Origin: Eonycteris spelaea
Lineage: Eukaryota; Chordata; Mammalia; Chiroptera; Pteropodidae
Length of the DNA stretch: 64,000 bases
Direction: 5' to 3'
Assembly: GCA_003508835.1 (NCBI GenBank)
Contig: PUFA01000072.1
Span: 7,414,501 to 7,478,500 of the forward strand
Shown: piece by piece, positions 10,995 to 21,930 of the stretch
Layout of the letters: each line of letters starts with the position of its first letter
Numbering within the stretch: the first letter of the stretch is position 1
Translations under genes and position numbers: made by a program
The notes under the pieces: generated by a model
Told to the model about the DNA's origin: nothing
The model's input: only the letters and a program-made list of their open reading frames with translations
Databases searched by the model: none

Positions 10995-11790
10995 TCCGCT
11001 GTCTCTCGCCTCGGACAATCTCCAGTTCGGTGTGTTCCATCCAGACCCTCCCAGGGGCCTGGATCCAAGATGGCGGGGGACATGCACGTCCCCTGCTCCC
11101 CGTCCCTCCTCCTCCGCTCTGATCACTGACCACACCCTTCGGCGGTACCCGATGGCACCGCCATACCCAGCGCCTCCCCTCCAACCTGCGGCTGTGTCCC
11201 GGCTCTCAGGGTCTAGGTCCGCGTCTCTCCATCTTCTTTCCAATGTTGCCCCTCCAAGAAGCCTTGTCCATCTCACCTCCCCTCATGACATGTTCACGCC
11301 GTAGTTCTCCTGGGTGTCTGTGTATGCGCTATAGACATCTACGCTCCCTGAGACGTAAAGAGTAAGTGTTTTGGCCCACCCCCACCCCACAGAACAAATT
11401 TTGCCCTGTTTGGGGCGATTTCGCCCCCACTGAGAATGCGTGGGCTATTACCACAGCCTCTAAGGCGACCTCCCTCCTCAGCTCTACGCGCCCCCCCCCG
11501 CCCATGCTCTCCCCATCCGTCCTTCCTGCTTTTAGAAAACGCAAGAGGGGCTGTGTTCAGCTGGAAACCCATCGCCCCCGAGACGACATCCAAACCTCTT
11601 CACGCGGCCTCCCGCTCTGCACCCCGCCCCGTCACCCTCCCGCGGCCATCGTCCTGGCCCCCCAAGCTTCGGCAGTTCGGGGCAGCTTGTAGTTAGTTCC
11701 GCACACCTGTGGCCGCTTTCAGACCCCCCCACCCCCCTCAGAGACGCCCTCTGCCTGCATGCCCCTCCCCCTGCTCACATGTTGACGGTA
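10995..11790 (+). mobile_element. L2 LINE, continuation after nested LTR
   Basis: Carries 'gatggcaccgccat', 'ctattaccacagcctctaag', 'gcttttagaaaacgcaag' and 'ggaaacccatcgcccccgag' followed by 'acatccaaacctcttcac'. These match L2 in the order expected downstream of 10385-10595. Unusually many CpG changes are present. Confidence 0.6.
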
Positions 11791-12941
11791 CTCACATTTC
11801 AAGACCGAGGTGGAGGATGCTCTCTCCCACCCCCAGGGGACTGGACTCGAGTCCCTCACACCCGCTGGACCCGGTCAGCCTCCCATGACGGAGCCCACGG
11901 CGCTGGGTTATGGACTAGTTTGCCAGGGTCTGCGGCAGGCCTGACCTTCTTGAAGTCTCGCCCATCACTTCATGTCCAGAGCCTAGGCCCCAGGTCTTTG
12001 CAGACTCGGCGCTCAGCGAGTCTTTTACTGGCTGCCTCGATGGACGAGTGGATGGATGAACGGCTTCTCTGCACTGTGTTCCTGTTGCGCAGCCACCTCC
12101 CTTGGACTCCACCACTGCTTCCTGCTGCCGGCACCACCTGCTCAGTGTCTACCTGCCTCCTGCTCAGCACCCCCCCTCCAGGTTCTTGCCACTAGGCGAC
12201 CCTTCTCCTTCTCCTAGTTGGCCCCTCTCTCTGTTTTAACTCTCCTCCAGGGACCCCTGACCCTTCCCCTCACCCTCCCCACCCCCGAAGAGTCCCAGCT
12301 GAGTCCCTAGAAACCTCCCCGTGATGCTCTGCTGTCCCTGCCTCCTGTACTCCTCTCCCTCTCCGAGGCCACCTGCATGCCTGCTGCAGCTTGGCGACTC
12401 TGCTCCTGCCTCCTCTCCCTGCTGCCCCTCCTCCAGGGACCCGCCCCCCCTCAGGGGTGGGCGTGGCCTGCACGAAGTGCCTCTGAACCTTTGGGCGGGT
12501 GAGCAGATGTGCCAGCCACACTCTCCTCCCCGCGAAGGGGACACGGCCATGGCAGTGCGGTGGACAACTGTCACCCAGCTCAGACTCGAAGGTGCACAGC
12601 CAACGCCTCTCTTCCAGGATGAGGTCCCCTAAATATACAGGCTGTATTGACTCACGGAGAAAGAGCAGAAGTCAGGTGACTTGCGTGTAAATGTCAGGAA
12701 ACCGCAGGGCAAAGGCAAGTGCCCTTTCGGCTGGCGGAGGAGGGGGTGGAGGGCAGCGAGCAGGGGAGGGGAGGTCAGAGCGACCACCCTCATCTGGATC
12801 GAAATGGGAGACCTGCTCGTTGGTCGCCTGACGGCCACCCCCTTCCAGGGGCGCAGACCCTTGGCTCTCCGTGGGGCCTTGCCCTGGCTCTGGACACACC
12901 TGCCAGCATAAGTGGTCACCATCAGTTCTGTCCTGGTCTCT
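11791..12941. other. Pyrimidine-rich intergenic sequence, possibly more L2
   Basis: Blocks of C and T around 12040-12450 have L2-like composition but do not align clearly. No gene seen. Confidence 0.35.
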
Positions 12942-13370
12942 GGCATTAGTTTCCTGCGGACGCTGTAACAAATTATGACGAACCACATAGCTTATTAACA
13001 CAATAGAAATTTTCTCTCTTATAGGTCTCGAGGCCAGAAGTTCAAAATCAGCTTTCATAAGCCCAAATCGAAATGTCGTCAGCACCGTGTGCCCTCCGGA
13101 GGCTCCAGGGAGGAACCTGTGACTCGCCTTCTGGGAGCTGCCCACATTCCTCGCCTGGTGGCCGCACCTTCCAGTCTCTGCTCCTGTGGTCACCTCTCCC
13201 ACTGTCTCCTCTACATGGACTCTTACGATTGCACTCGGGACGCACCCACATCATCCGGATCACCTCCTCATCTCAAGACCCTTAATTCAGTCACATCGTA
13301 AGGTGAGGTTCACGGGTACCAGAGATTAGGATGTGGGTATCCTTTGGGGGTTACTACTCTGCCTGCCGTA
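12942..13370 (-). mobile_element. MLT1 LTR
   Basis: Begins 'cattagtttcctgcggacgc', then 'tgtaacaaattatgacgaac', 'agaccctt' and 'ggtaccagagattagg', and ends 'ctactctgcctgccgta'. This is a near-complete solo LTR in reverse orientation. Confidence 0.85.
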
Positions 13371-14087
13371 GCCCCTTCGGCCTCTGCGTATTACATGAGT
13401 GCTTCTCAGTCAAAGCTCCAAGGATGGAGGCGTGTGTCTGGTACCCTCTCTCCCCCACACCCTGTGCCCAGTGATGACGGAAGCAGATTCGCTCCTCTTC
13501 CCCTCTTTCCTCCTTTTCTCCCCCATTTTGGGGTCCACAGTGCCCTGTCGTCTGGACACCATGCTCTATGTCCCTGGAGCAAGCCGGTGTGAAACCTCGC
13601 TCCATGCCGGTCACTCCACAGGAAGGATGCCCGCTGGGGCAGTGGTGCCGTTTTTTAGATGGGTGAGTTGCAGCTTCCTTGCTGGGGTGCTGTTGGGAGG
13701 TGATGGTTGCGCCATGCTGGGGAGGGGTCCAGGGCGCTCCGTCTACCCGCACATCCACACAGGAGGGGACGCTGCCAGCCCGGATCTATCAGATCAACGA
13801 CAGTCACTGGGTCACTGCCACACGCTCGGCAGTGACCCCCCATCGTCCAGCCATGCGTGACTCGGGAGGGAGGGCGGAGGGCTGAAGGTCAGTGCCCTTC
13901 TGCAGACAACCGAGGGCAGCACTGAGCTGGCCAAGCCCTCGCTCCGTGCTCGGGGACCGGGCCTGGCAGGACAGACAGCCACCGGAGGGCACGCCAGAGG
14001 GTTGGGGAGAGGCAGCACCTGGGGAGGGCCGCATGGCTGCCACATCGGTGCACGATCTGAAGTCAAAAGAACCTCAAGGCCCGCCTT
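13371..14087. other. Unique intergenic sequence
   Basis: No repeat or gene recognised. Confidence 0.4.
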
Positions 14088-14245
14088 ACCCTGACGCTCT
14101 GTGTGGCCCTGGGGAAGTCGCTTGGCTTCTCTGAGCCTCATTCGACTTCTCTGCCCACCATAAATTTACGACGCCTCCCTAACAGGGTGGCCGGAAAGAT
14201 CGATGGGATAAGGTGTACGAATGAGTTTTATAAACGCCCTCTACG
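14088..14245 (+). mobile_element. MIR SINE
   Basis: Contains 'ctgtgtggccctggggaagt', 'tctctgagcctcattcgact' and 'gggataaggtgtacgaatga', the order of the MIR core and 3' part. Confidence 0.7.
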
Positions 14246-15112
14246 TGCAAAGAATTCCTCTCTCAGTCTTTATATCCTTCCCGCGAAGCTATAAACTCTG
14301 AGAGCCGTCTAGAACCAGAAGAGGGGTGGTGACTCTTGCCACTCCGGGCTCTAAGAAGAGGCAAGGGGACTGGAGGGACGACATGGGGGGGACCCTAAAC
14401 CCCTTTACCCGTGATGAAGGGACAGGGAGCCGAGACTCTCTAACCTGACTTCGCCTTCACCGCTGTTTGTCACCCTCGGGAGGAAAATCCCCAACGTGAC
14501 TCTGCCGGAAGCCGGGCTGTCCGGAGTGACGCCTTGACGGGGTGACGGACGGTGGCCAGGCACGGTGTCTGACGCCGCAGCACACGCTCTGCCGGGGGCA
14601 GCCTGCAACTCAGCTCTCCAGTCTCAGGGATCCCTGCTGAGATCCCGTTCGGGAGCCCGGAGGCTGTCGTGGAAGATTCGATGGCGTGGCCGGCTGGGGG
14701 GGCGAGCGGGCGCTGCCCCTGGGGAATTCTCCCCAGGCCCGGAGGCTGTCGCACCGGAATTCCATAAAAGCCACCACTGGTCTGAGCAGAGACTCAGCCC
14801 GCCTCTGACACCCAACCACCTTTTCCGTTCGCGATTCAGGGGACATTACACGGGCCGTGTGGTCGGTGCCGTCGCCCACGAGGCCGGGACCTAGATCTGG
14901 GATCTGGTCTCACGGAGATGTTCGGTCTCAGCTTTGGGGACACGCCAATGGGGAGCCAGCTCGGGCCCCTGGTTCCCTTTTTTTTAGTTCTCCAGCTGAT
15001 TCATCAGCACCGGTGAATATATAACACCCCCTCCTCCCCCCCACCCTGTGCCTGCACCTCGGGAGCCTCCTCCCCCTGCTCGGGGACCTAACTGGCTCTG
15101 AGCTCCGATAGG
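14246..15112. other. GC-rich unique sequence, high CpG
   Basis: CpG density is raised at about 14440-14760, but less sharply than at 0.7 or 53.8 kb. Two near-copies of 'gcccggaggctgtcg' occur at 14657 and 14739, about 80 bases apart. No gene recognised. Confidence 0.4.
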
Positions 15113-15300
15113 AGGACATGGAGCTGGCTGGTCAGGCAGCCCTGGGTTAAGGTGCCTTGGTCTCCACTCGCAGACCGTGGCGTTGGAATGTCACATGACT
15201 CTCCGTGGCTCCGTTTGCTCGTCTGCAGATGGGGCCGATGACAATACCTTCCTCTAGGGCTGCCAAGGGTTTGAAACCATGCGAAGCAGCCCACAGCCTG
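15113..15300 (+). mobile_element. MIR SINE
   Basis: The order 'gcagccctgggttaagg', 'gtggctccgtttgctcgtct', 'gcagatggggccgatgacaa' and 'cctctagggctgccaagg' fits MIR. Confidence 0.65.
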
Positions 15301-15751
15301 GCAAACGGCAGAGAATCCGTTCTATTTCCCCATCCCCGGCGGCTGTCCGTCTCTGTCCTCTTTGTCAGTGCCGGTCCAGCCTCGGTTTCCCCAGGGAGCA
15401 TTTTCACTAAAGCCGATCAAGACTCTCCCCTCCCTGCCCCCCCCCCGTCCTCTGCATGTCCCCAAGCCCCGAAGGGAGGAGCAGGCACAACAGGGTGTCA
15501 ATGACAATAGCCTTGTCCGCCCTTCTGGGGCCTCTTTCACCTGCCGCCTGGGACTTACGGTGGCAGACACAGCAGACGAGGACCGGAAGAAGCGTCGGAC
15601 GTGAGCTGGGCCTTGCTCGCAGGAGGCGCTGGCTGCTTTCCGCCCTGGTGACGGGCAGTGCCACCACTGGGGGATTAAAGGAGGTCCCCTCAACAGACTT
15701 CAGCATGGGCACTTGGGCCCTGTCCTTTAAACCTCCGGCATGTGCCACCTT
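15301..15751. other. Unique intergenic sequence
   Basis: No repeat recognised. The longest frame of the window, about 306 codons from 15456, starts here, but it runs through an MLT1 fragment, has proline/serine-rich low-complexity content and no recognisable domain. I do not call it a gene. Confidence 0.45.
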
Positions 15752-15855
15752 TGTTATGGGCCGAGTGTCCCCCACCAATGTTCATACTGAAGGAGGTCGG
15801 CGTCTTAACCCCTGCACCTCGGAACGTGGCTGTACGGAGAGAGAGGTGGGGACCG
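15752..15855 (+). mobile_element. MLT1 LTR, 5' fragment
   Basis: Starts 'tgttatgggccgagtgtccc', then 'ttcatactgaagga', 'cttaacccctgcacctcgg' and 'aacgtggctgtacgg', which is the MLT1 5' order. The 3' part is missing or unrecognisable. Confidence 0.65.
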
Positions 15856-16334
15856 CTCTGCCCCCCACGGGACACCCCCAGGCTCACCTCAAGACCCTCC
15901 AGAATGAGGAGGAAGGAAAAGCCATCCCTTCACGTTCTTCACGCGACCCCACTGGGTCCCTTTCCTGGGAGGCGCCTCCGCCAGCCACCTGTCCCCCTCT
16001 TGGACCCTCAGGCTTATTGAGCCTGTCCTGGCTCCTCCTGGCCTCTCGTCCCTCTCCAAGCCTGGGGCCTCTCCCCTCGCCGCAGCCACACTGTCCAATC
16101 CCTTGTCCCCCCACACTCGGCCCCCCCACACTTCCATTTCCCGTCAGTTCATCTCCGGCTCACGAGAGACCCGACTGCGTGAGCTCAGCCTCCGTCTGCG
16201 GGGGGACTTCTGTGTCCTTCCCGAGCACAGGCCACGTCCCTCTGGCTTCGCTGCGTCTGGGGCCTGCAGAATTCCCGGCGGCACCTTCTTCCCATCTCCC
16301 CGCGATGCCGTCTCTGAGGACCACCCACCCCAAC
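15856..16334. other. Pyrimidine-rich intergenic sequence
   Basis: C-rich, with low-complexity C runs near 16110-16130. No repeat family or exon recognised. Confidence 0.4.
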
Positions 16335-16640
16335 TGCGGGCATTGCAAGATTAGTTGTTGTGCAAACTGGAGATGATTTCACATCCTTTGTTTTTCATTA
16401 AAGACACTCGCTGTCTGTTCTCTGAAGGGCTCTGAAGGAACCAGACGGTTCCTTATTTTCTCTCTTAAAAGCAAATGTTGGTGTAAATTATATCTGTTGC
16501 CTCCTCTTCCTCCGTTTCCCCTACCCCCTTCCTCTTCTCTCCTTGTCTTTCTCCTTTTTTTTTTTGATATGTACCTTGAATCAAATAATTTTCAGAGGGT
16601 CAAAGGCCTTATATGGAAAATGATTGTCCAGCTAAGCCAA
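16335..16640. promoter_or_regulatory. AT-rich island with perfect palindrome, candidate regulatory element
   Basis: AT-rich block between GC-rich flanks, containing 'ttcattaaagacactcg', 'gtgtaaattatatctg' and 'gaatcaaataattttcag'. It also holds an 8-bp inverted repeat at 16435-16454. A pyrimidine tract ending in ten T lies at 16497-16566. Enhancer identity is inferred. Confidence 0.3.
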
Positions 16641-17460
16641 ACACACGACACGTCTCCGCTTGGGGAAAAGACGCGTCTTCTTCCTCAAACGCGTGCAGCG
16701 GCAGTAATTGTGACATTTCTCACTGGCGAGGAGATGGGCAGAGGAAGCAGGTGGTTGGGGCGCCGGAGGCTGAGGCACCACTCACCCCGAGTGGCCCCTG
16801 GGCTGTTACCACCTGTCCTTCCGTCCCCAGTGGAGGCAGCCACCCCCCAAGAAGTCAGAGCCTCTGGAGGTGCTTGCCAAAGTCCTGGCCTCTGGAGCCC
16901 ACACCCCAGAAGGGCCCCTCTCCGGTCTGGCTGCCAGATGTTCCCCTATTCCCATCTCACCTCCATGCTGGCGCCTCACTGCCTGGGTGGGCTCTGCGGG
17001 CTCTCCACGGAGTCCAAGCCACCTCCTTCCCCCCAGACAAGCAAACCTCCTGTCCCCCGGTGCTCTCCGACCATGCCAGCCCCTTTGTTTCCTCCGGCAG
17101 GACAGACACTTGGATTTCTCTTGATGGACAGTTTCCCTTGGGGCTGAAAGAGCTTCCTGCCCTCCTCCCCTGAGCCCCGAGCAGACGGAGAGGGCCGAGG
17201 AGGGCAGCCGAGGATGCCAGGCCTGCTGGGGCTTGGGCTTCAGGCTTCGGGCACCCCCAGGGGGACAGAGCGGGCCTGCAGGAAGATCGTTCCGGGAGCA
17301 TCGCAGAAGACTTGCAGGACCCGCCTTCGTCCCCACCCGACAGAAGCCTATCTCCCCTCCTCCCCGTTCTCAGCCGCCTCGCCAAAGCCCCCACTGAGCC
17401 TGCTGCCACCAGCCCTGCACTGCACACAGGCTCTGCCCCGTCCCACCAGCACTGAGCAGG
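16641..17460. other. GC-rich unique sequence
   Basis: Several overlapping frames over 150 codons on both strands cancel each other as evidence. No repeat recognised. Confidence 0.4.
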
Positions 17461-17845
17461 GGACTTAATCAGACTCTCGGCTCTTAGTCCCTGCGTAGTC
17501 ATTGAAGTGGTCCGGTTGGACCTATCTATTAGGCCCCCGGAGCTGCGGGGAGACGATGCTCTCTGCCTGCTAATCTAGCCGTCTGGTGTTTTATCTGGAG
17601 CCCGAAGCCCTTGCTCGAGCTCCGAGGCCTTTTACAGTGTTATTATTATTACTTAGCACTTCTAACACACTTCATCAATGAGAGGGCCCCAGCCGCAACG
17701 AGGAAGCTCGGGGCTGCGGATGGAGATGGAGATGCGATCTCGCGCGGGCTCTGTGATATTTGATCCTGTGTCTTTGGTCCCCTGTGACCTGGTTATTTCT
17801 CCTCCAGGAAAAATAAAAAATAAAAAGCTACTGCCTTTCTCGTGA
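17461..17845. promoter_or_regulatory. Candidate conserved non-coding element
   Basis: Repeat-free block with dispersed homeodomain- and GATA-like cores: 'gacttaatcaga', 'ctgctaatctagc', 'gttttatctgg', 'tattattattacttag' and 'gatatttgatcc'. No open frame of note. Composition differs from both flanks. Confidence 0.35.
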
Positions 17846-18537
17846 TGCATGGGAGTTGGGCGGACGGGAGGCTCGGTGAGGGCACGGGCTGCAGGAGGGA
17901 CGCACCGGGAGGGCCGAGGGTGGGTCCCCGGAAGCTGACGTGAGACAGGGCGTCAAGTCCAAGGAGTGTGTTTGGGAGGAGATTCTGGGAAGCACCGGTA
18001 ATGGGTGGAAAAGTGAGACCTGCGGGGAAGGGACCCAGCGAGGGACACTGTGCTGATGAGCAGGACACAGCCAAGGGCGACCGTGCTCAACTCCACTGGA
18101 GAACTTGGGAAGACGATAAGGTGCACCCCAAAATTATTCTGCCCAGGGGACGAGGAAGCTAGAGCCTTTGTCCCCCGATTCTGGTGTCATTTTGGTTGGG
18201 CAGCCCCAAGGGGCATTAGCTCCCAGCCCTTTGAGCTTGACCCGAGCTGGACAGTCACAGATGCTGGTCCAGGGGGACCACCGGCAGGACACGGGCAGCA
18301 GCTGAGGGGGGCTGTGCTTTGGTCAGAGGACGAGCCCTGGGGAGGATCCTTTTCCCCACCCTCATCCCTTGCCAGCCTCGGCGCCCCTGCTTGTCCCTGG
18401 CTATATCAGGGCCCGGTACTGTGCCAGCCAGCATGTAGTGGCCAGCGACCCTGTCCGGTTGCTCCCCTTCCTCAAGCCTACCCCAAATGCAGCATTCAAG
18501 GAAACTGAACCACAGGGCGTGGGTCAGGTCCAAAGGC
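17846..18537. other. Unique intergenic sequence
   Basis: No repeat or gene recognised. Confidence 0.4.
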
Positions 18538-18725
18538 CAGCTCTAGCCGCTCTGGTCACGTAACCTTGGACAAGTGACTTCGTCTCTCTGACCTGAGTTT
18601 CCTCATCTGTGAGATGGGAGTGATAATACTTCCCTGCAGGATCGTCTGGGGGGATTGAATGCGATATTGTCCATAAAGTGATCAGTCCTGTGCCTGCCAT
18701 AGAAAGAGCCCAGTGAAAATTTTCC
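18538..18725 (+). mobile_element. MIR SINE
   Basis: Clear MIR core: 'ggtcacgtaaccttggacaa', 'gtgacttcgtctctctgacc', 'tttcctcatctgtgagatgg' and 'gagtgataatacttccctgc'. One of the best-preserved MIR copies here. Confidence 0.85.
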
Positions 18726-19144
18726 TTCTCTTTATTCACTCGGGACCAACTTCCTGCTGAGAATATTTTGATTTACAAGGATTTCCTCCGAGGCTCACAT
18801 CTGTGGGGCAGAGGGACGCCCTGCTTCTGGGATACGCTGCACTCTTTCCATGGGGACGGCTTCTCCCCATACCCCTTACCGGCCACTCCAGCAGCCCCAC
18901 CCCGCCTGATACTGGGGTTGAAAATATCCCCGTACTCCCCAGGCGAAGACGGAGCCATGAGGCAACCCCTGAGGGGCCAATTTATACAGCAGCTTAAATA
19001 TCTTTTAAAACTCCTTCCTCTTCCTGGAGAAGTGGGCTCAGCCGCTCTTGTGTGGGGCTCCAGGCTGTGCTTCAAAGGGCATCCCCTGGGCAGATGGGAA
19101 AAGCTTTTTTTCCCCCCTTGTTTTCACATTTTCTCCTTCACAGA
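18726..19144. other. Unique sequence with a small AT-rich island
   Basis: At 18978-19015 an AT-rich run (TTTATACAGC, TTAAATATCTTTTAAAAC) stands out from GC-rich flanks. Nothing else is recognised. Confidence 0.3.
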
Positions 19145-19460
19145 ATTCTTGCTCTTGCCTCAGCCCCTAGCATGTACCGTGCGATCAGAGATCTCGGCCC
19201 TGCTGGGGGCACCTCCTGCAGGAAGCCTTCCTTAATTACCGCCACGGCCTCCGGGGCCCCCCTCTGCCTTTTTGGCTCCTCTGGTTTTCAGTCTTCCTGT
19301 ACTTGACTCGAGGGGCTCTTCTTTATGGTCTGATAAGTGTGAACTCGATGTCTCTCTCTCTCTCTCTCTCTGGAGAGAGGACAGCATCTCAGAGGACAGG
19401 AATCAGGTCCTGTTCTTCCCCTGAGCCTCCCGCGGGCCTGGTCCAAGGCCTGGGCCAGGG
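19145..19460 (+). mobile_element. L2 LINE 3' fragment with (TC)n
   Basis: Shows 'cacctcctgcaggaagcctt' followed by 'ccttaattaccgcc' and, later, 'gaggacaggaatcagg', the usual L2 3' order. A (TC)n microsatellite of about 21 bases lies inside at 19351-19371. Confidence 0.5.
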
Positions 19461-20254
19461 GCAGCTGCTGGGAACTGGCCAGGGGACAGACCCCACGCGC
19501 TCACCATGAGGCTGCTTGCCTGGCCCAGGCAGGCTCTAGGCAAGAGCTAGAGGGATCCATCAGCACTAAAAGACCCAGGATCCCTCCATCATATTAAGGA
19601 CCAGTTAGGTGCAGGTTAAGAGGGCACGGCATCTCTTCTCTTGGGCTTTGGGAAACCATCTGTTCTCGGGGGCGGGCCGGGAGCTGTGGGCAGGGAAGGT
19701 GAAGGACCCAGGGAGCAACACAGCGGTGAGAAGGGGTCCTTTTCCCGTGCTTTGGACCGAGGCCCCAGGTGGGCGTAGTGACCGACTCTGGTAGCTGGGG
19801 CTTCCTGCCCAGCACTCTGCTCCCTGCGTGGGGCTGCCTTTTTGACCAGAGTCCCGAAAATGCCCAGGGGACCTCATTCTTTCCTAAGCTTAACTCACCT
19901 GACTTCTTCCAGGCCAAGAGCCCGCCTCTGTCAGGGGCATCCGGGGCACTGCTGGCTGCCCGCCTCTTTTGCCCGCCCTTCCTGCCCAGGCTCCTCGGCT
20001 GCTTGGGGAAGGGCCACCTCTCCCCAGCAGACTGGGCAGGGAGCAAAGACGAGGGGACGAGACAGGACAGGGATTTCCTGCACGTGCTTTGTGCTGGGGC
20101 GGGCCCGTGAGCAGCCCAAAGTGCTGGAGGGTGCGCAGCCACCCGACTGGCCTGGGGGAGCCGCCCGCTCACTAAAGGAAAAAGCGGAGAGAAGGGAATG
20201 GACATCGACTGATCTCTTTCTAGGCCCCTGGCGCCATGACAAAGTGTAAATACA
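19461..20254. other. GC-rich unique sequence
   Basis: No repeat or gene recognised. Long frames on both strands (up to 203 codons at 19594-20205) are mutually overlapping. Confidence 0.4.
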
Positions 20255-20410
20255 GCACGGTGATCAGCGCTAGGTTTTCAGAGCCGTCAGAGCTGGGCTC
20301 GAATCCCACCCATCTGCCCTGGCGTCTGGCCGGGTGGCGCTGGGCTAGTGTGTTCCCCTGTAGAGTCCCCGCCTCCAAGAGCTGCCACGGGAATTAAATG
20401 AGACCCTCTG
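20255..20410 (+). mobile_element. MIR SINE
   Basis: Has the tRNA-derived 'gctgggctcgaatcccacc' (B-box-like) and 'gggaattaaatgagacc' of MIR. The B-box resemblance is MIR heritage, not a tRNA gene. Confidence 0.75.
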
Positions 20411-20894
20411 GCTAAGGCAGCTGGCGGCATGCCCACCCCCCCCCCCCAGGACACACACCGTGAATGTTGTTTCTTTCGTTTCCACGGCCATGCGATGTGG
20501 CCTTTATTTCTGCTAGACATAGCAGTCGAGGTCCCCGGATGTGAAGAAACCCGCCCGCGGGGGCTGAGTCGGGGAGCAGCAGGCGCGCCCGGGCCCAGGC
20601 CCTCCACAGACATCTTTCCCTCCATGGGGAAAGAGCTAAATGAGCCTAGGCCTTGAGAGGTGCCCGCCTGCTGGGCCACAGTGGCAGGGGCAGAGAGGCA
20701 TGGCTGCCAAGGTCCTGAGAGCTGACGCAGCCAGGAGGGGACCTTTCCTCGGGGTCAGTGGGGAAAGCAGCTCTGCAGGCCGCAGCAAACCCTCTCACCT
20801 TGGACGGGGCTCCGTCCTTCAGCAGCCTGGAGAGGAACGGCAGCTGGAGCGATGCCTGGGGGCTGGGGGCTGCGGCCCGCCCTCCCTCCCTCTC
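20411..20894. other. Unique intergenic sequence
   Basis: Contains a C run at 20437-20447. No repeat family or exon recognised. Confidence 0.4.
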
Positions 20895-21075
20895 TCACGG
20901 CAGAATTGACTCTGGATAAACAATTACAGTCTATTTACCTCGGACCATATGGTGTTGGGGAACAGGTGTGTGGCAGTGAAGAGCCCAGCTCCAATTAAGT
21001 GCCTGGGAACCCGGCCGGATTCCTGCTGAATCTTTTGCTTGGGCTGAGGCCCACTTACAAATGAGGCCTCAAAGG
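20895..21075. promoter_or_regulatory. Candidate conserved non-coding element
   Basis: Compact block with 'ggataaacaattacagtcta', 'ctccaattaagtgcctgg' and 'tgaatcttttgc'. FOX-like (TAAACA) and NKX/homeodomain-like (AATTAAGTG) cores occur close together. Function inferred. Confidence 0.3.
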
Positions 21076-21411
21076 CACCAAAGCTCAGTAGACGCAGAGC
21101 GGGCCAGGCCGTGTGGCTGCCTGAGAAGGGCGTGGGGCTGGGGAGTGGACAGCCCCCCCTCCCACCATCCCGGCCCCGGGAGGGCAGAGCCCAGGGCCCT
21201 CATCCGGGGCCTTCTCTCTGGTGGCACTGGTGATCCAGGAGTCAGAAAGGAAATAATCAGGGCCACCGATCGCTTGGCAAGGCCGCCTGGTACCTGTCGG
21301 GGTGGAAAGTCTGGAGATCATGAGCGAGACCGGAACTTGTCATCCTTGCCAAAGTCACTTCACCGTGGCCCTCCTACGTGCCTTAATTTCCCTCGGCCTT
21401 AACTCCCAACC

Positions 21412-21540
21412 GTGCAACACGTATTTTTGAGGACCTACTATGTGCTGGGCACTGATTTAGGTGCTGCGGACACACAGATGAACAAAATAGTCAATCGGCG
21501 TTGGGTTCATTGAGTCTATTTTATGAGGATGGAGATTTCA
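21412..21540 (-). mobile_element. L2 LINE 3' end
   Basis: 'caacacgtatttttgaggac', 'ctactatgtgctgggcactg' and 'gtgctgcggacacacagatg' are the reverse complement of the L2 3' terminus. Confidence 0.75.
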
Positions 21541-21639
21541 GACATTTTAGGAGGATGGAAAGACAACCAGTGAGTCCCAGTACACAAAGAAAGGTCGTTT
21601 CAGAGAGCAGTGAGTGCAGCAAGGAAGGCACATCACTGC

Positions 21640-21930
21640 AACCTGCCCGATGAGCTCCTAGCCGTCCTCAGAGGCCCGGCTCAAGCAGCCCTCTCCTTCC
21701 GGCCTTCCCCAACACCTCCAGCGGCCGGTCCACACCTCCTCCGGGCCCGTGGTCTCTCCGGCCCTCGCCCTCTCACAGCACTCGAGCGGCTGTGTGAACA
21801 TCTGTTCTGCGTCCCTCTCCCTCCAGGACGCTGACCTTCGCCAGGGCAGGGAGTGTGTCCGGCTCGTTGCTATTTCCAGCTCACAGCGCAGGGCCGGGCA
21901 GGCAGAAGCGAGGGTTTGGTGAGCGATGGG
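21640..21930 (+). mobile_element. L2 LINE 3' fragment
   Basis: The run 'ctctccttccggccttcccc', 'gcagggagtgtgtccggctc' and 'gggccgggcaggcagaagcg' with 'gtttggtgagcgat' is L2 3' order in sense. It lies close to an inverted L2 end at 21412. Confidence 0.55.

Noticed and set aside
10385..11790. L2 reverse transcriptase as a coding gene
   Set aside because: Frame broken by substitutions and by the nested LTR.
15456..16376. Open frame of 306 codons, + strand
   Set aside because: It runs through an MLT1 fragment, is proline/serine-rich without a domain, and competes with frames on the other strand. GC-rich DNA gives such frames by chance.
20255..20410. tRNA-like B box
   Set aside because: Belongs to a MIR, which descends from a tRNA; no intact cloverleaf.
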